A stretch of 64,000 bases of DNA, taken from Tridacna crocea. Taxonomy: Eukaryota; Mollusca; Bivalvia; Cardiida; Cardiidae. The position numbers were made by a program, and so were the translations under genes. The first letter of the stretch is position 1. Each line of letters starts with the position of its first letter. The stretch is taken from positions 55,067,159-55,131,158 of the forward strand of contig OX031059.1 of NCBI GenBank assembly GCA_943736015.1, given 5' to 3'. The notes beneath the pieces were generated by a model that did no database searches, was not told the DNA's origin, and was given only the letters and a program-made list of their open reading frames with translations. Shown in pieces: positions 51,595 to 61,633 of the stretch.

Positions 51595-52480
51595 TTTTTA
51601 GCTCACCTGAGCACAAAGTGCTAAAGGTGAGCTTAAGTAATCTTGCTGTGTCCGGCCTGCAACATCCATCACTGGTCGTCAAATTTTACCTTGTGGACAC
51701 TTTAAGAGGCCATATTTTCAGTCTAATACTTGTAAAACTTGGTCGGAATTTTAGGCTTGATGATATCTCAGACAAGATCAATACTGGTTCATGTCAGATC
51801 AGTAACTAGGTCACTAGGTCTTATCCTAAAAAAACTTTGTGTATACTCTAGAGGTTATTTAATGCCCAAAAGCCTTGAAAGTCAGAATGTTTGTCTTATT
51901 GATCTAGAACAAGTTTGATAATGGGATATGTCGGGTCAAAAAGTATGTCACCAGGTCGAATCTTAGAAAAACCTTGTGTGCGCTTTAGAAGTGACATTTT
52001 ATGCCAAAAATTCTTGAAAGATGGTCGGAATATATTTCTTGATGATACCTCATAAGAAATTGAAAATGGGTCATGTCTGGTCAAATCTAGGTCACTAGAT
52101 CAACTCTAAAACTAAAAACCTTGAGTATGCTGGAGAGCCATCATTTTCTGTCCAAAATTCATGAAAGTAAGTTGGAATGTTTGTCTTGATAATATCTCAG
52201 ACTCTTTAAAAATGAGTCATGTTGGGTCAAAACTAGGTCACTAGGTCATATCTTTAAAAAAACTTGTGTACACTCTAGAGGCCACATTTAATGTCCAGAC
52301 CTCTGGAAAGTTGGTCAACATGTTTGTCTTGGTAATATTTAGGACTAGTTTTAAAACAGATGATGTCATCGTAAAAACTAGGTCAATAGCTTAAATTTTT
52401 GGAAAAACCTTGTTTCTTCTAGAGGCCCTATATTTACTGCAATACTCATGAAACTTGGTCAGTATGTTTCTCTTGATGAT
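51595..52480 (+). mobile_element. AGCTCACCTGAG tandem-unit element, copy 4, right end missing
   Basis: Starts TTTTTAGCTCACCTGAGCAC. It holds six or so diverged units (CTAGAGGCC, AAAACTAGGTCA). The CAGGTGAGC right end was not found. Confidence 0.75.
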
Positions 52481-52570
52481 TTCTTCCACCAGACTTTATG
52501 TTTTTTGCAGAGGAATCTTGATCTACAGTGTTTGCAAAAGCATTCTGAATCAAGCTTAGCAGCCTAAGTA

Positions 52571-52800
52571 TTAACCCATTACCAAATGACAAAATTTTAG
52601 GTTTGTCCAAATCAAAAGCATTAGCAGACGACAAAATAAAAGTGACTGAAAATTTCAAATTTGTTTTGTGAAAGGTAGAAAACATTGTAAGTAAAGGAGG
52701 AAATTCTGGTCACCAGCATTTTCTCCTTTTCCCACAGTGTTTTCAAAAGGCTTCTCTTCTCAGGAGCGTCAAAAGTAGGGATTGTGTGGTAATGGATTAA
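52571..52800 (-). repeat. TTAA hairpin MITE, subfamily A
   Basis: TTAA both ends; left stem arm mutated (AAGTAAAGGAGGAAATTCTGG). Confidence 0.82.
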
Positions 52801-52948
52801 ACTGGTTGTTGGGTTCTTTTAAGTTTTTGTACCGAGTATTATATTATGATTTATGACTGAGATTACATTGTTCTGTGCTCAACCTTCTGCCACCATTACT
52901 TATCCAATACCCTGCTAAATTACTACAATTAAATTTTCAATTTAATAT

Positions 52949-53177
52949 TTAACCCATTACCCGACAATCCCTATTTTTGATTACCCTGAGAAAGAAGCCT
53001 TTAGAAAACATTGTGGGAAAAGGAGAAAATGCTGGTAACCAGCATTTTCTCCTTTTCCCACAATGTTTTCTACCCTTCACAAAACAAATTTCAAATTTTC
53101 AGTCACTTTTATTTTGTCATCTGCAAATGCTTTCGATTTGGACCAGACTAAAATATTGTTGCCTGGTAATGGGTTAA
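52949..53177 (+). repeat. TTAA hairpin MITE, subfamily A
   Basis: TTAA both ends; perfect long stem that continues into GTAGAAAACAT-type flanks on one side. Confidence 0.9.
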
Positions 53178-53202
53178 GACCCTATATTGTAGAGTTACGT
53201 TT

Positions 53203-53313
53203 TGGAGAATTAAATCTCCGCATTGGACAGTGTAGATCAAAGATCAGACAGCACAGAATGATCTTTGATCTACACTGTCCACAAAAGGTCAGTGAGTTGT
53301 GCTTTGCAGCCTA
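53203..53313 (+). repeat. GACAGTGTAGATCA foldback repeat, copy 1
   Basis: GGACAGTGTAGATCAAAGATC pairs with GATCTTTGATCTACACTGTCC around a short loop, followed by the family's CAGTGAGTTG...GCAGCCTAG tail. Confidence 0.75.
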
Positions 53314-53481
53314 GAGATCGATTTAAGAAAACGACATAAATGGCATCTTGACCTGGTCTTGATATTACTATATGAAAATATTATAGGTTGTCTAAAATTA
53401 TAATGCGACTATGATCCTTTTGAAGTCTTAACACTAGAACACTGGGTCGTTTTTCAGGCTACATTTTCCTTACTAATGATT

Positions 53482-53708
53482 TATCCCATTACCACACAAT
53501 CCCTACTTTTGATGCCCCCGAGAAAGAAGCCTTTTGAAAACACTGTGGGAAAAGGAGAAAATGCTGGTAACCAGCATTTTCTCCTTTTCCCACAGTGTTT
53601 TCTACCCTTCCAAGAACAAATTTCAATTTTCAGTCACCTTTATTTTGTCGTCTGCAAATGCTTTCAGTTTGGACCAGTCTAAAATTTTCTTGTGTGGTAA
53701 TGATTTAT
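53482..53708 (+). repeat. TTAA hairpin MITE, subfamily A, TTAT-type flanks
   Basis: Perfect stem with CACTGTGGG ends. It is flanked by GATTTAT on both sides instead of TTAA. Confidence 0.82.
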
Positions 53709-53718
53709 GCTTTGTAAC

Positions 53719-53812
53719 AGGGGGCTTAATGCATCAGCAAATGTACCCACCCATGTCAGCTTGCACAATCCACACAGGCTGACATGGGTTAACACTTTTT
53801 GCCTTCAGTAAA
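53719..53812. repeat. GTCAGCYTG short foldback repeat
   Basis: CCCATGTCAGCTTG and CAGGCTGACATGGG are inverted. Related to the ends of 13245 and 36302. Confidence 0.55.
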
Positions 53813-53848
53813 TTTGCTGCATATCCATGGGCATTATCCAGTTGGTTG

Positions 53849-54078
53849 TTAACTCTTAACCAAACAACAAAATTTTGGACTAGTCCAAATTTAAAGCAGT
53901 TGCTGATGACAATATAAATTCAAATCAAAAATTGAATTTTTTGTCCAGCAGGGTAGAAATCATAGTGGGAAAAGGAGAAAATGGTAGATACCAGAATTTT
54001 CTTTTCTTCCCATAATGTTTTCAAAAGGCTTCTATCTCAGGATCATAAAAACCAGGGATTGCTTGGGTTAAGGGTTAA
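53849..54078 (-). repeat. TTAA hairpin MITE, decayed stem
   Basis: TTAA both ends; the stem has mismatches (AAATGGTAGATACC). Confidence 0.75.
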
Positions 54079-54275
54079 CCCACTACCACACAATTCCTAC
54101 TTTTGATGACCCTGAGAAAGAAACCTTTAGAAAAAATTGTGGGAAAAGGAAAAAATGCTGGTAACCAGCATTTTCTCCTTTTCCCACAATGTTTTTCATC
54201 CTTCACAAAACAAATTTCCAATTCTCATTCACTTTTATGTGGTCCTCTGCAAATGCTTTCAATTCGGACAAACAT
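54075..54275 (+). repeat. TTAA hairpin MITE, right-truncated
   Basis: Shares its left TTAA with the preceding copy; strong stem; broken off after TTCGGACAAAC, where the end of an AGCTCACC-like element follows. Confidence 0.8.
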
Positions 54276-54289
54276 ATAGAATCAGTGAC

Positions 54290-54370
54290 ATGCCCTAAGC
54301 CCACTTTTCAAGTGATTTCACTAATTAGCCAGTGGATCGATACATGGCCATCATGGCCTTCTTGTTATGA
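54290..54370. repeat. Repeat end GGCCATCATGGCCTTCTTGTT, copy 1
   Basis: GCCAGTGGATCGATACATGG then GGCCATCATGGCC foldback and CTTCTTGTT. Related to 55075-55130 and to the ends of the AGCTCACC elements. Confidence 0.5.
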
Positions 54371-54504
54371 TGTTTGATGTTATGTGTTATGGTCAGATTA
54401 GATGAGTATTCTATGAAGTGAGGTTTGTATCGATTCAGATGTTTGTTCCAGAAGTTTACCCTTAATGCCACTGACAATATTTTTCTGCTACTGTTTTTTT
54501 GAAA

Positions 54505-54704
54505 TGTTCTATACCAAATGACAAAATTTTAAACTCTTCCGAAGTCTAAGCATTTGCAGACGACAAATTGAATGTGGCCAAAGTGATAATCATTTGAAAG
54601 GTCACAAAACATTTTTGGAAAAGGAGTAAATACTGATTACCGATGTTTTCCGAATGCTTCTTTTTCAGGGTTGTTAAAATTGGGACTGTGTGGTAAAGGG
54701 TTAA
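54505..54704 (-). repeat. TTAA hairpin MITE, partly deleted stem
   Basis: Right TTAA shared with the next copy; right stem arm shortened to CCGATGTTTTCC. Confidence 0.72.
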
Positions 54705-54930
54705 CTAGTTACCACACAATCCCATCTTTTAACAACCCTGAATTAACCAAAGTTTTGGAAACATTGTAGGAAAAGGAAAAAATGCTGGTAACCGGCATTT
54801 TCTCCTTTTCCCACTATGATTTCTAGCCTTCTCAATCAAATTTTAATTTTTGAGTCACCTTTAATTTGTCATCTGCAAATGCATTCAGTTTGGACTAGTC
54901 TAAAATTTTGTCATTTGGTAAATAGTTTAA
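54701..54930 (+). repeat. TTAA hairpin MITE, subfamily A
   Basis: TTAA both ends; stem tip GGTAACCGGC has one mismatch. Confidence 0.85.
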
Positions 54931-55074
54931 TCACTTCTTTGTTAGAGTTCATTGATATTTGGTATGAACATTACATGGTTAGACCTGCTTTTATTCATGG
55001 ACATCTCTATGAAAGCTCACTGCTATAAAGATTTCTCATGACTTAGTCTCTGTTGATGTCAATGAAGCGCATTT

Positions 55075-55130
55075 TATATTTCTCCAACAGCTAGTGGATT
55101 GATACAAGGCCATCATGGCCTTCTTGTCTT
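55075..55130. repeat. Repeat end GGCCATCATGGCCTTCTTGTC, copy 2
   Basis: CAGCTAGTGGATTGATACAAG followed by the GGCCATCATGGCC foldback, as at 54290. Confidence 0.5.
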
Positions 55131-55387
55131 ACTTTACCCTCTGATTTTAAAAATTTTCTGGTACAAGAATTTTTAAACATTGGATTGTTGGTAAATGATT
55201 ACAGGATAATATTGTAAACATGATACAGTTTGTCTCAAATTTTGTGCCAGGAGAGCTTTAGATGAATGAAGTGGATAGTTTTAGTCAAAAAAGGCTTCAC
55301 CTTCAAGGCTATGTTTGCCTGCTGACTACTTTCAGCATGGTGTCATATTTTGATTGGTAAAAAACATTACCTTACGATATTCATCAT

Positions 55388-55757
55388 TTTAGCGAGCCAA
55401 GGTTACGATCACTATGTGGATCTTACCTTGGCTGATTGAGCCCAATTTCGAGATTCCTGCAATGCACCCTCTATTGGATGCTGCTTATTACCTCCCCTGT
55501 ACATCAATTTTCTAAAAGCAAATGAAATATCATTTTACAAACTGCTTACAAATATACATGAAGCGATAAGCAGACATCCACGTCCATGTTTTACCTTTTA
55601 TTCGAAAGGTAGAGACCTTGTTCTATTTTTATCAAAGATGAAATGCTAGAGCTGGCTGCATCCAGTGAAAAAGCTTATCGGGTGAACATAAAAACCAAGC
55701 TCGATTCGCCAAGGGTAGAGTAGCGTAGTGAATTGTCGGCCTTGGCTTGCGAAGATG
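55388..55757. mobile_element. Short element with the same ends as the 3.9-kb palindromic element
   Basis: The left end has GCGAGCCAAGG, a spacer and ACCTTGGCTGATTGAGC. The right end, inverted, has CATCTTCGCAAGCCAAGG, a spacer and CCCTTGGCGAATCGAGC. About 370 bp in all, with no coding capacity; probably a non-autonomous relative. Confidence 0.6.
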
Positions 55758-56120
55758 CAGTTGAAATGTCTAAAGCTGCACAGTTTGTGGAGATAAAAAA
55801 TAAGCTGATGCAATGGCCAAATTGTATAAATTTGTAATGTGAACCTAAAGGGGTTATTAAGTTTAGACATGTGTTTTTTTACGAGATGTATTTTTTTTAA
55901 ACGGTGCAATTACACTGTTGTTTATATTTTATAGTATATAATGTTTTACTTTGTATTTTTGTAGTAATTAAACAATTAGATATACAGTTACTTTTCCTAT
56001 TCGGTGGTGTTTGACTTGAATCACTTCTTTTTCTATGCCTTGTTTACCTAAGGCAAGGAGCACTTAGGCCATAGAGAGTTTCCCTCCTTCATCCATACCC
56101 TGTCCTTCTTAGTCAGGCCT

Positions 56121-56378
56121 GCCTGGGTGGCTCAGTGATTAGCGTGTCGGACTCATGACCTGGTGGTTGTGAGTTCAATACCCATTTGAGGTGAACTTTC
56201 TTTTGGGCATATTTTCGCCTGACGCATGTGAGAAAAGTAGTCGGTGGCTTTGGAAAGGAAGTTGGATTAGTACTGATGTGAGAAAGCCAGGAAACACATG
56301 TGCATCACCAATGGCCATGATATGACATTAGCTGTTAAAGTGGTGTAAAACCCCAATTCAACCAATTCAACCAACTTA
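56121..56378 (+). repeat. tRNA-derived SINE, full-looking copy
   Basis: 56121-56193 is a tRNA-like head: GGTGGCTCAGTGATTAGCG (A box), CAT at the anticodon position, GAGTTCAATACCC (B box). The body carries GAGAAAAGTAGTCGGTGGCT and GAAAGCCAGGAAACACATG, and the tail repeats CAATTCAACC. It is unlikely to be a working tRNA because the arms do not close well. Confidence 0.75.
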
Positions 56379-56382
56379 ATAG

Positions 56383-56596
56383 TCAGCTCCTTACTAAGAA
56401 CCAAAATTTTAGTCAGGTCCAAATTGAAAGCACTTGCAGATGGCAAATTCAATGTGGCTAAAATGATTGGACTTGTCTGTGAAAAAGGGAAAGAAACATT
56501 TGGGGAAAAGGAGAGGAGATTTTGCATACAATGTTTTCAAAAGATAAATCCTCTATTGGGTTGGAAATACATGAGATTGTATGCTAGGATGTTTAA
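56383..56596 (-). repeat. TTAA hairpin MITE, decayed
   Basis: ACCAAAATTTTAGTCAGGTCC start; most of the stem is lost; right TTAA shared with the next copy. Confidence 0.6.
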
Positions 56597-56826
56597 CCCA
56601 TTACCACACAATCCCTACTTTTGACAACCTTGAGAAAGAAGCCTTTAGAAAACATTGTTGGAAAAGGAGAAAATGCTGATAAACCAGCATTTTCTCCTTT
56701 TCTCACAATGTTTTCTACCCTTTACAAAACTAGTTTCAAATTTACAGTCACTTTTATTTTGTCGTGTGCAAATGCTTTGGATTTATACAAGCCTAAAATA
56801 TGATCGTATGGTTGGTTATAAGTTAA
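56593..56826 (+). repeat. TTAA hairpin MITE, subfamily A
   Basis: TTAA both ends; good stem, with one extra A at the tip. Confidence 0.85.
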
Positions 56827-56935
56827 TTCTTTACCAAATTTAGGTTTGTCCAAATCGAAAGCATTTGCAGACGACATAATAAAAGTCACTGAAAATTTAA
56901 AATTTGTTTTGTGAAGGATAGAAAATTTTGTGGGG
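56823..56935 (-). repeat. TTAA hairpin MITE, left half only
   Basis: Shares TTAA with the preceding copy and is cut at GTGGGG by the next element. Confidence 0.75.
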
Positions 56936-57158
56936 AAATTTCTTCGATGAATTCAAGATGGCGGACACGTGTTATGAGACATGTGTTTTCTCATAAGTTA
57001 CTATCGCTTGATTTTTCAATCAAAGCTCTTTAGATTGGTACCTTATTCGTTATAGGGGATGCAATTTGAAACAAGTTTGGACCAAAATTAAACGACACTT
57101 ACTTTGTCAATAACACGTGTCCGCCATCTTGAATTCACCGAAGAAATTTCCCGTACAG
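56936..57158. mobile_element. Short element with about 40-bp terminal inverted repeats
   Basis: GAAATTTCTTCGATGAATTC and AAGATGGCGGACACGTGTTA on the left are inverted on the right (TAACACGTGTCCGCCATCTT, GAATTCACCGAAGAAATTTC). Non-coding; it sits where a TTAA MITE breaks off. Confidence 0.8.
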
Positions 57159-57403
57159 AGTTTCCATACAGTGGTAGAGACAGGTGCAATATTTAAGTTA
57201 CTTCACATGAATAACATTAACTATTACTTTATTTTAGCAAAGATCCTATGGCAAAGTTTTCTTCTCCAGGTGTAGGCCTATTTCCTTTTTGCTTGAAAAA
57301 AGGGATAAAGAAATTAAAGTAAGCATTTATCCTGCTTGAATTTTCAATTTGATATTAATGACCCAAATATTGCAGTTTTAAAGTTATGTAATGGGAATTT
57401 ATA

Positions 57404-57520
57404 TCTCCTTATCGGACAGTGTAGATCAAGGATCAGACTGCACGGTCTGTGCAGTCTGATCTCAATCTACACTGTACGACAAAAGTCAGCGAGTCGCGTT
57501 TAACAGCCAAGGGGTTAAAC
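57404..57520 (+). repeat. GACAGTGTAGATCA foldback repeat, copy 2
   Basis: GGACAGTGTAGATCAAGGATC...CTCAATCTACACTGT with a nested CTGCACGGTCTGTGCAG core; tail AGTCGCGTTTAACAGCC, ending GGGGTTAA. Confidence 0.75.
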
Positions 57521-58084
57521 AGGTATAGGCAAGATTTTCAGAAAAAAACAAGCAAGAATGCGTTTACTTCACTGAAGCTTTGATTGATACGATATTTACG
57601 GAAAATGCTCCCTATGCATATTTCAAGGCAAGATGCGAAATATGCTAATTAGCTGTAAGGTAATGTGCATGCTGCAGAGATAAAAGAAAAGAAATATTTG
57701 AATAAAATTAAATCCATTTCTCAGTTCGATTCCGCTTGACAAGACAATATTTGATCCTATGTGTACCCATCTTCGCAAGCCAAGGATACTAACTCCACTT
57801 TGTTCGTTACGTACCTTGGCCGCTCGCCTCTTTAAAAATCGAAACTCCCGCTGCGCCACCTATCGAATAACACAAGTTGCGTAACCTTTGCTGATGTTAT
57901 TTCTGACCAATCAAGATGCTCGTAATAAAATTTGTTGGGCAATGCATCAAATATGGCTGCGCTTTCGGAATCATCAGATCAGAAACAAGACGAACAGACA
58001 TACGATAATCCGCAATCATTTGGCTGTGGAACCCGTCCTAATACTTCACATAATTGATCGTAAACTATATAAAACTTATTATAT

Positions 58085-59636
58085 CACTGTGTTGTAAGCT
58101 GTACGGTACGAAAAGTGTAGTCACTTCCAAGATGGCGGACTGTTTACATGGAGAAAGGTGGATGTCACATTTTATCATCAATAACTTTTTTTCTTGAAAA
58201 CTTCGAGTCATGATACTTATAATATATTGTGGGGGAATGATGTGGTAAGCCTCGGTACTTTATAGCAAAGAGCTAGTGTCATTATTCGATACGTTATATC
58301 GGCGTAAACATTGCCATTCGGTAAAATTTAAATTTGAAGTGAGGAACTTGCATCGTTTTTAGTTATAGAATGGAAAATAAGCCAATGCAGTGGATGAAGG
58401 TTGTTATTTATGTAGGTATTCATCATGCGCTTTCCAATGATTACGGTAATTTTTGTGAAAAATGTCTAGAAAGACCCGAAAACATGTGTTTTGTATATCG
58501 CTAATGCAGCGGTGTAGTCCACATCAACAATTTCACACACACCGGTGTAGACACAATATTTTTTGAACGGTTTAGACACAATTTAAAGCACAATGTATGT
58601 ACGGTTTAGACACAATAGACCATTTGCCAAATACCGTTAGTGACGCGTCACCACGAGTTACTTCCCTTTCTACCGGACAATCTTTCCCAATCTTGTATAT
58701 ACCCGAATAGTGAAAGAGTCATATTTTTTAAATGGATTACACCCTAAATGCGATAAACAAGACAAAACACATAAAACGGCCGTGTCGGTAGTTTTATCAG
58801 TTATCTTTTTCGAAGACACGCACAAAAAAAACTTGTTTTATCAATTTTACGGTAGACTTCAGAGAGTAAAGCGGTATTATAAGCGCTGTCTCCTGCCGGG
58901 CGTGTTGATAGAGCTTTTTGTATGCAGACTGCATTAACCCTTAGGCTGCCTAGCGCGACTCAATGACCTTTTGCAGACAATATAGATTCAGATCACACCA
59001 GGAAGAACGTGGAGTCTGATCCAAGATCTACATTATCCTATAAGGAGATATTTTTTTCTCGAGATATTCCTTTGAAAAAAGTTTTGAGGTTTTACTATCC
59101 GCTTTAGAAGTGGCATATAATTCATTTAGTAAGACAATGTTTAACTAAAAAAAAAAACCTCCATTCCTAAAGAAATTAGTGCAAATATACCGTTAAATGG
59201 GACCTGTTAACCCAGGTTACATAATAATGCATTTGAAAAAGAAGTTCGGGCAGAAAAATGCATCTTTTAGCGACAGTAATTAGAACAGACTTACCCTCCG
59301 TCACAGATTTTAACAATTCCAAACTTTTACAAGTGATCAACGTAAGACTAAATGGGATAAACACTTAATTATGACACTTACGAGTTAGTCGGTGCCTAAA
59401 AAGAACACAACAGCTTTTCATATATGTAGATCATCCACTTTGACGGTGAAATACCGAGGTTAAACGAACACCCAGCTAACTACTAAGCCTTTACTAGCTT
59501 TTCAATGAAAACAAGTATAGCATGTATTCACTTCCTAAAAATGAATCTCTAACATCTTTTCTTCTAGAAGGAATGGAAGGTTTGAAATTTGAATTAAACT
59601 TTGTTATTACGCTAGCTAACTCATATGGTAGTTGAC
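58085..59636 (+). repeat. Giant palindrome, left arm
   Basis: 1552 bp, matching the reverse complement of 59936-61391 nearly base for base over long stretches. It contains about 100 bp near 59365-59460 that the other arm lacks. Confidence 0.85.
58934..59052 (-). repeat. GACAGTGTAGATCA-type foldback repeat, copy 3, inside the left palindrome arm
   Basis: TTAACCCTTAGGCTGCC start and TAGATTCAGATCACACC...GTCTGATCCAAGATCTACA core. Its mirror image is at about 60423-60541. Confidence 0.7.
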
Positions 59637-59738
59637 GACGAGTCTGTACGTTACAAACTCCGCAGAAGACCGTTCCTATTTTTATGTCTGATTATTCAAC
59701 CAATGTCTGCGAAGTTTGTAACGTACAGACTCGTCGTC
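59634..59738. repeat. Inner palindrome in the spacer of the giant palindrome
   Basis: 33-bp arms at 59634-59666 and 59706-59738 (GACGACGAGTCTGTACGTTA... and its complement) pair with one mismatch around a 39-bp loop. It overlaps the inner end of the left arm by 3 bp. Confidence 0.85.
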
Positions 59739-59935
59739 CAGGAATCTGTGGTTTGATTTATTTAAACTATTGATGTGATAATTTTTCCAAAAAATCCTTC
59801 CAGTATCTGCTAAAAGACAGACACAGTCTACTAACAAAAAACTGGGACATCAAACATTTTGAATTTATAGCAAAAACCTTAACTTTGAAATAACATTTTT
59901 AAAAATCTGTATATTTGCATGTTTGCCATGTTCAT

Positions 59936-61391
59936 GTCAACTACCATATAAGTTAGCTAGCGTAATAACAAAGTTTAATTCAAATTTCAAACCTTCCATT
60001 CCTTCTAGAAGAAAAGATGTTAGAGATTCATTTTTAGGAAGTGAATACGTGCTATACTTGTTTTCATTGAAAAGCTAGTAAAGGGTTAGCTGGGTGTTCG
60101 TTTGATCTCGGTATTTATCCCATTTAATCTTACGTTGATCACTTGTAAAAGTTTGGAATTGTTAAAATCTGTGACGGAGGGTAAGTCTGTTCTAATTACT
60201 GTCGCTAAAAGATGCATTTTTCTGCCCGAACTTTTTTTTCAAATGCATTATTATGTAACCTGGGTTAACAGGTCCCACTTTAACGGTATATTTGCACTAA
60301 TTTCTTTAGGAATGGAGGTTTTTTTTTCAGTTAAACATTGTCATACTAAATGAATTATATGCCACTTCTAAAGCGGATAGTAAAACCTCAAAACTTTTTT
60401 TCAAAGGAATATCTCGAGAAAAAAATACCTCCTTATAGGATAATGTAGATCTTGGATCAGACTCCACGTTCTTCCTGGTGTGATCTGAATCTATATTGTC
60501 AGCAAAAGGTCATTGAGTCGCGCTTGGCAGCCTAAGGGTTAATGCAGTCTGCATACAAAAAGCTCTATCAACACGCCCGGCAGGAGACAGCGCTTATAAT
60601 ACCGCTTTACTCTCTGAAGTCTACCGTAAAATTGATAAAACAAGTTTTTTTGTGCGTGTCTTCGAAAAAGATAACTGATAGAACTACCGACACGGCCGTT
60701 TTATGTGTTTTGTCTTATTTATCGCATTTAGGGTGTAATCCATTTAAAAAAATATGGCCCTTCCACTATTCGGGTATATACAAGATTGGGAAAGATTGTC
60801 CGGTAGAAAGGGAAGTAACTCGTGGTGACGCGTCACTAACGGTATTTGGCAAATGGTCTATTGTGTCTAAACCGTACATACATTGTGCTTTAAATTGTGT
60901 CTAAACCGTTCAAAAAATATTGTGTCTACACCGGTGTGTGTGAAATTGTTGATGTGGACTACACCGCTGCATTAGCGATATACAACACACATGTTTTCGG
61001 GTCTTTCTAGACATTTTTCACAAAAATTACCGTAATCATTGGAAAGCGCATGATGAATACCTACATAAACAACAACCTTCATCCACTGCATTGGCTTATT
61101 TTCCATTCTATAACTAAAAACGATGCAAGTTCCTCACTTCAAATTTAAATTTTACCGAATGGCAATGTTTACGCCGATATAACGTATCGAATAATGGCAC
61201 TAGCTCTTTGCTATAAAGTACCGAGGCTTACCACATCATTCCCCCACAATATATTATAAGTATCACGACTCGAAGTTTTCAAGGAAAAAAGTTATTGATG
61301 ATAAAATGTGACATCCACCTTTCTCCATGTAAACAGTCCGCCATCTTGGAAGTGACTACACTTTTCGTACCGTACAGCTTACAACACAGTG
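59936..61391 (-). repeat. Giant palindrome, right arm
   Basis: 1456 bp, inverted copy of the left arm with scattered substitutions and a deletion of about 100 bp (around 60110). Confidence 0.85.
60423..60541 (+). repeat. GACAGTGTAGATCA-type foldback repeat, copy 4, inside the right palindrome arm
   Basis: Mirror image of 58934-59052, ending GCAGCCTAAGGGTTAA. Confidence 0.7.
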
Positions 61392-61633
61392 TATATATAT
61401 CAATCGACTACTATTTTTTGGCAAATTTTCGTCACAGACACGACAACTTTCGTTTTTGATGGGCACCGCCATTATTGTTTTTCTGTTTTGCGAAAGGTTT
61501 CTTGTTATGAATGGTTTGATTGGACGCGATGGGTTTTGATCGCATCCAATGAAATGGCGCAGCGGGAGCTTCGATTTTTAAAGAGGCGAGCGGCCAAGGG
61601 TACTACCTTAGTAACCTTGGCTTGCGAAGATGA

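Larger units (their letters stand above)
57767..61633. mobile_element. 3.9-kb palindromic (foldback-like) element with terminal inverted repeats
   Basis: The left end (57767-57860) and right end (61557-61633, inverted) share CATCTTCGCAAGCCAAGG, then a spacer, CCTTGGCCGCTCGCC and TCTTTAAAAATCGAA. Inside them lie inverted arms of about 1.5 kb (58085-59636 and 59936-61391). No transposase-like ORF was seen; the open frames in the arms are mirror images of each other. The short element at 55388-55757 has the same ends, which supports treating this as one mobile unit. Confidence 0.7.

Noticed and set aside
56121-56193. Functional tRNA gene (CAT anticodon position)
   Set aside because: The arms pair poorly, and the sequence continues into a repeat body present at two other sites. 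It is a SINE head.
202-56826. Dozens of short open frames encoding [15 protein letters not shown] or [18 protein letters not shown] type peptides
   Set aside because: They are translations of the MITE hairpin in different frames and strands. They have no independent start or conserved length and cross the MITE boundaries.
58710-60904. Open frames of 75 and 120 codons in the palindrome arms
   Set aside because: They are mirror-image translations of the same sequence in opposite arms. No similarity to a known protein and no codon bias were seen.
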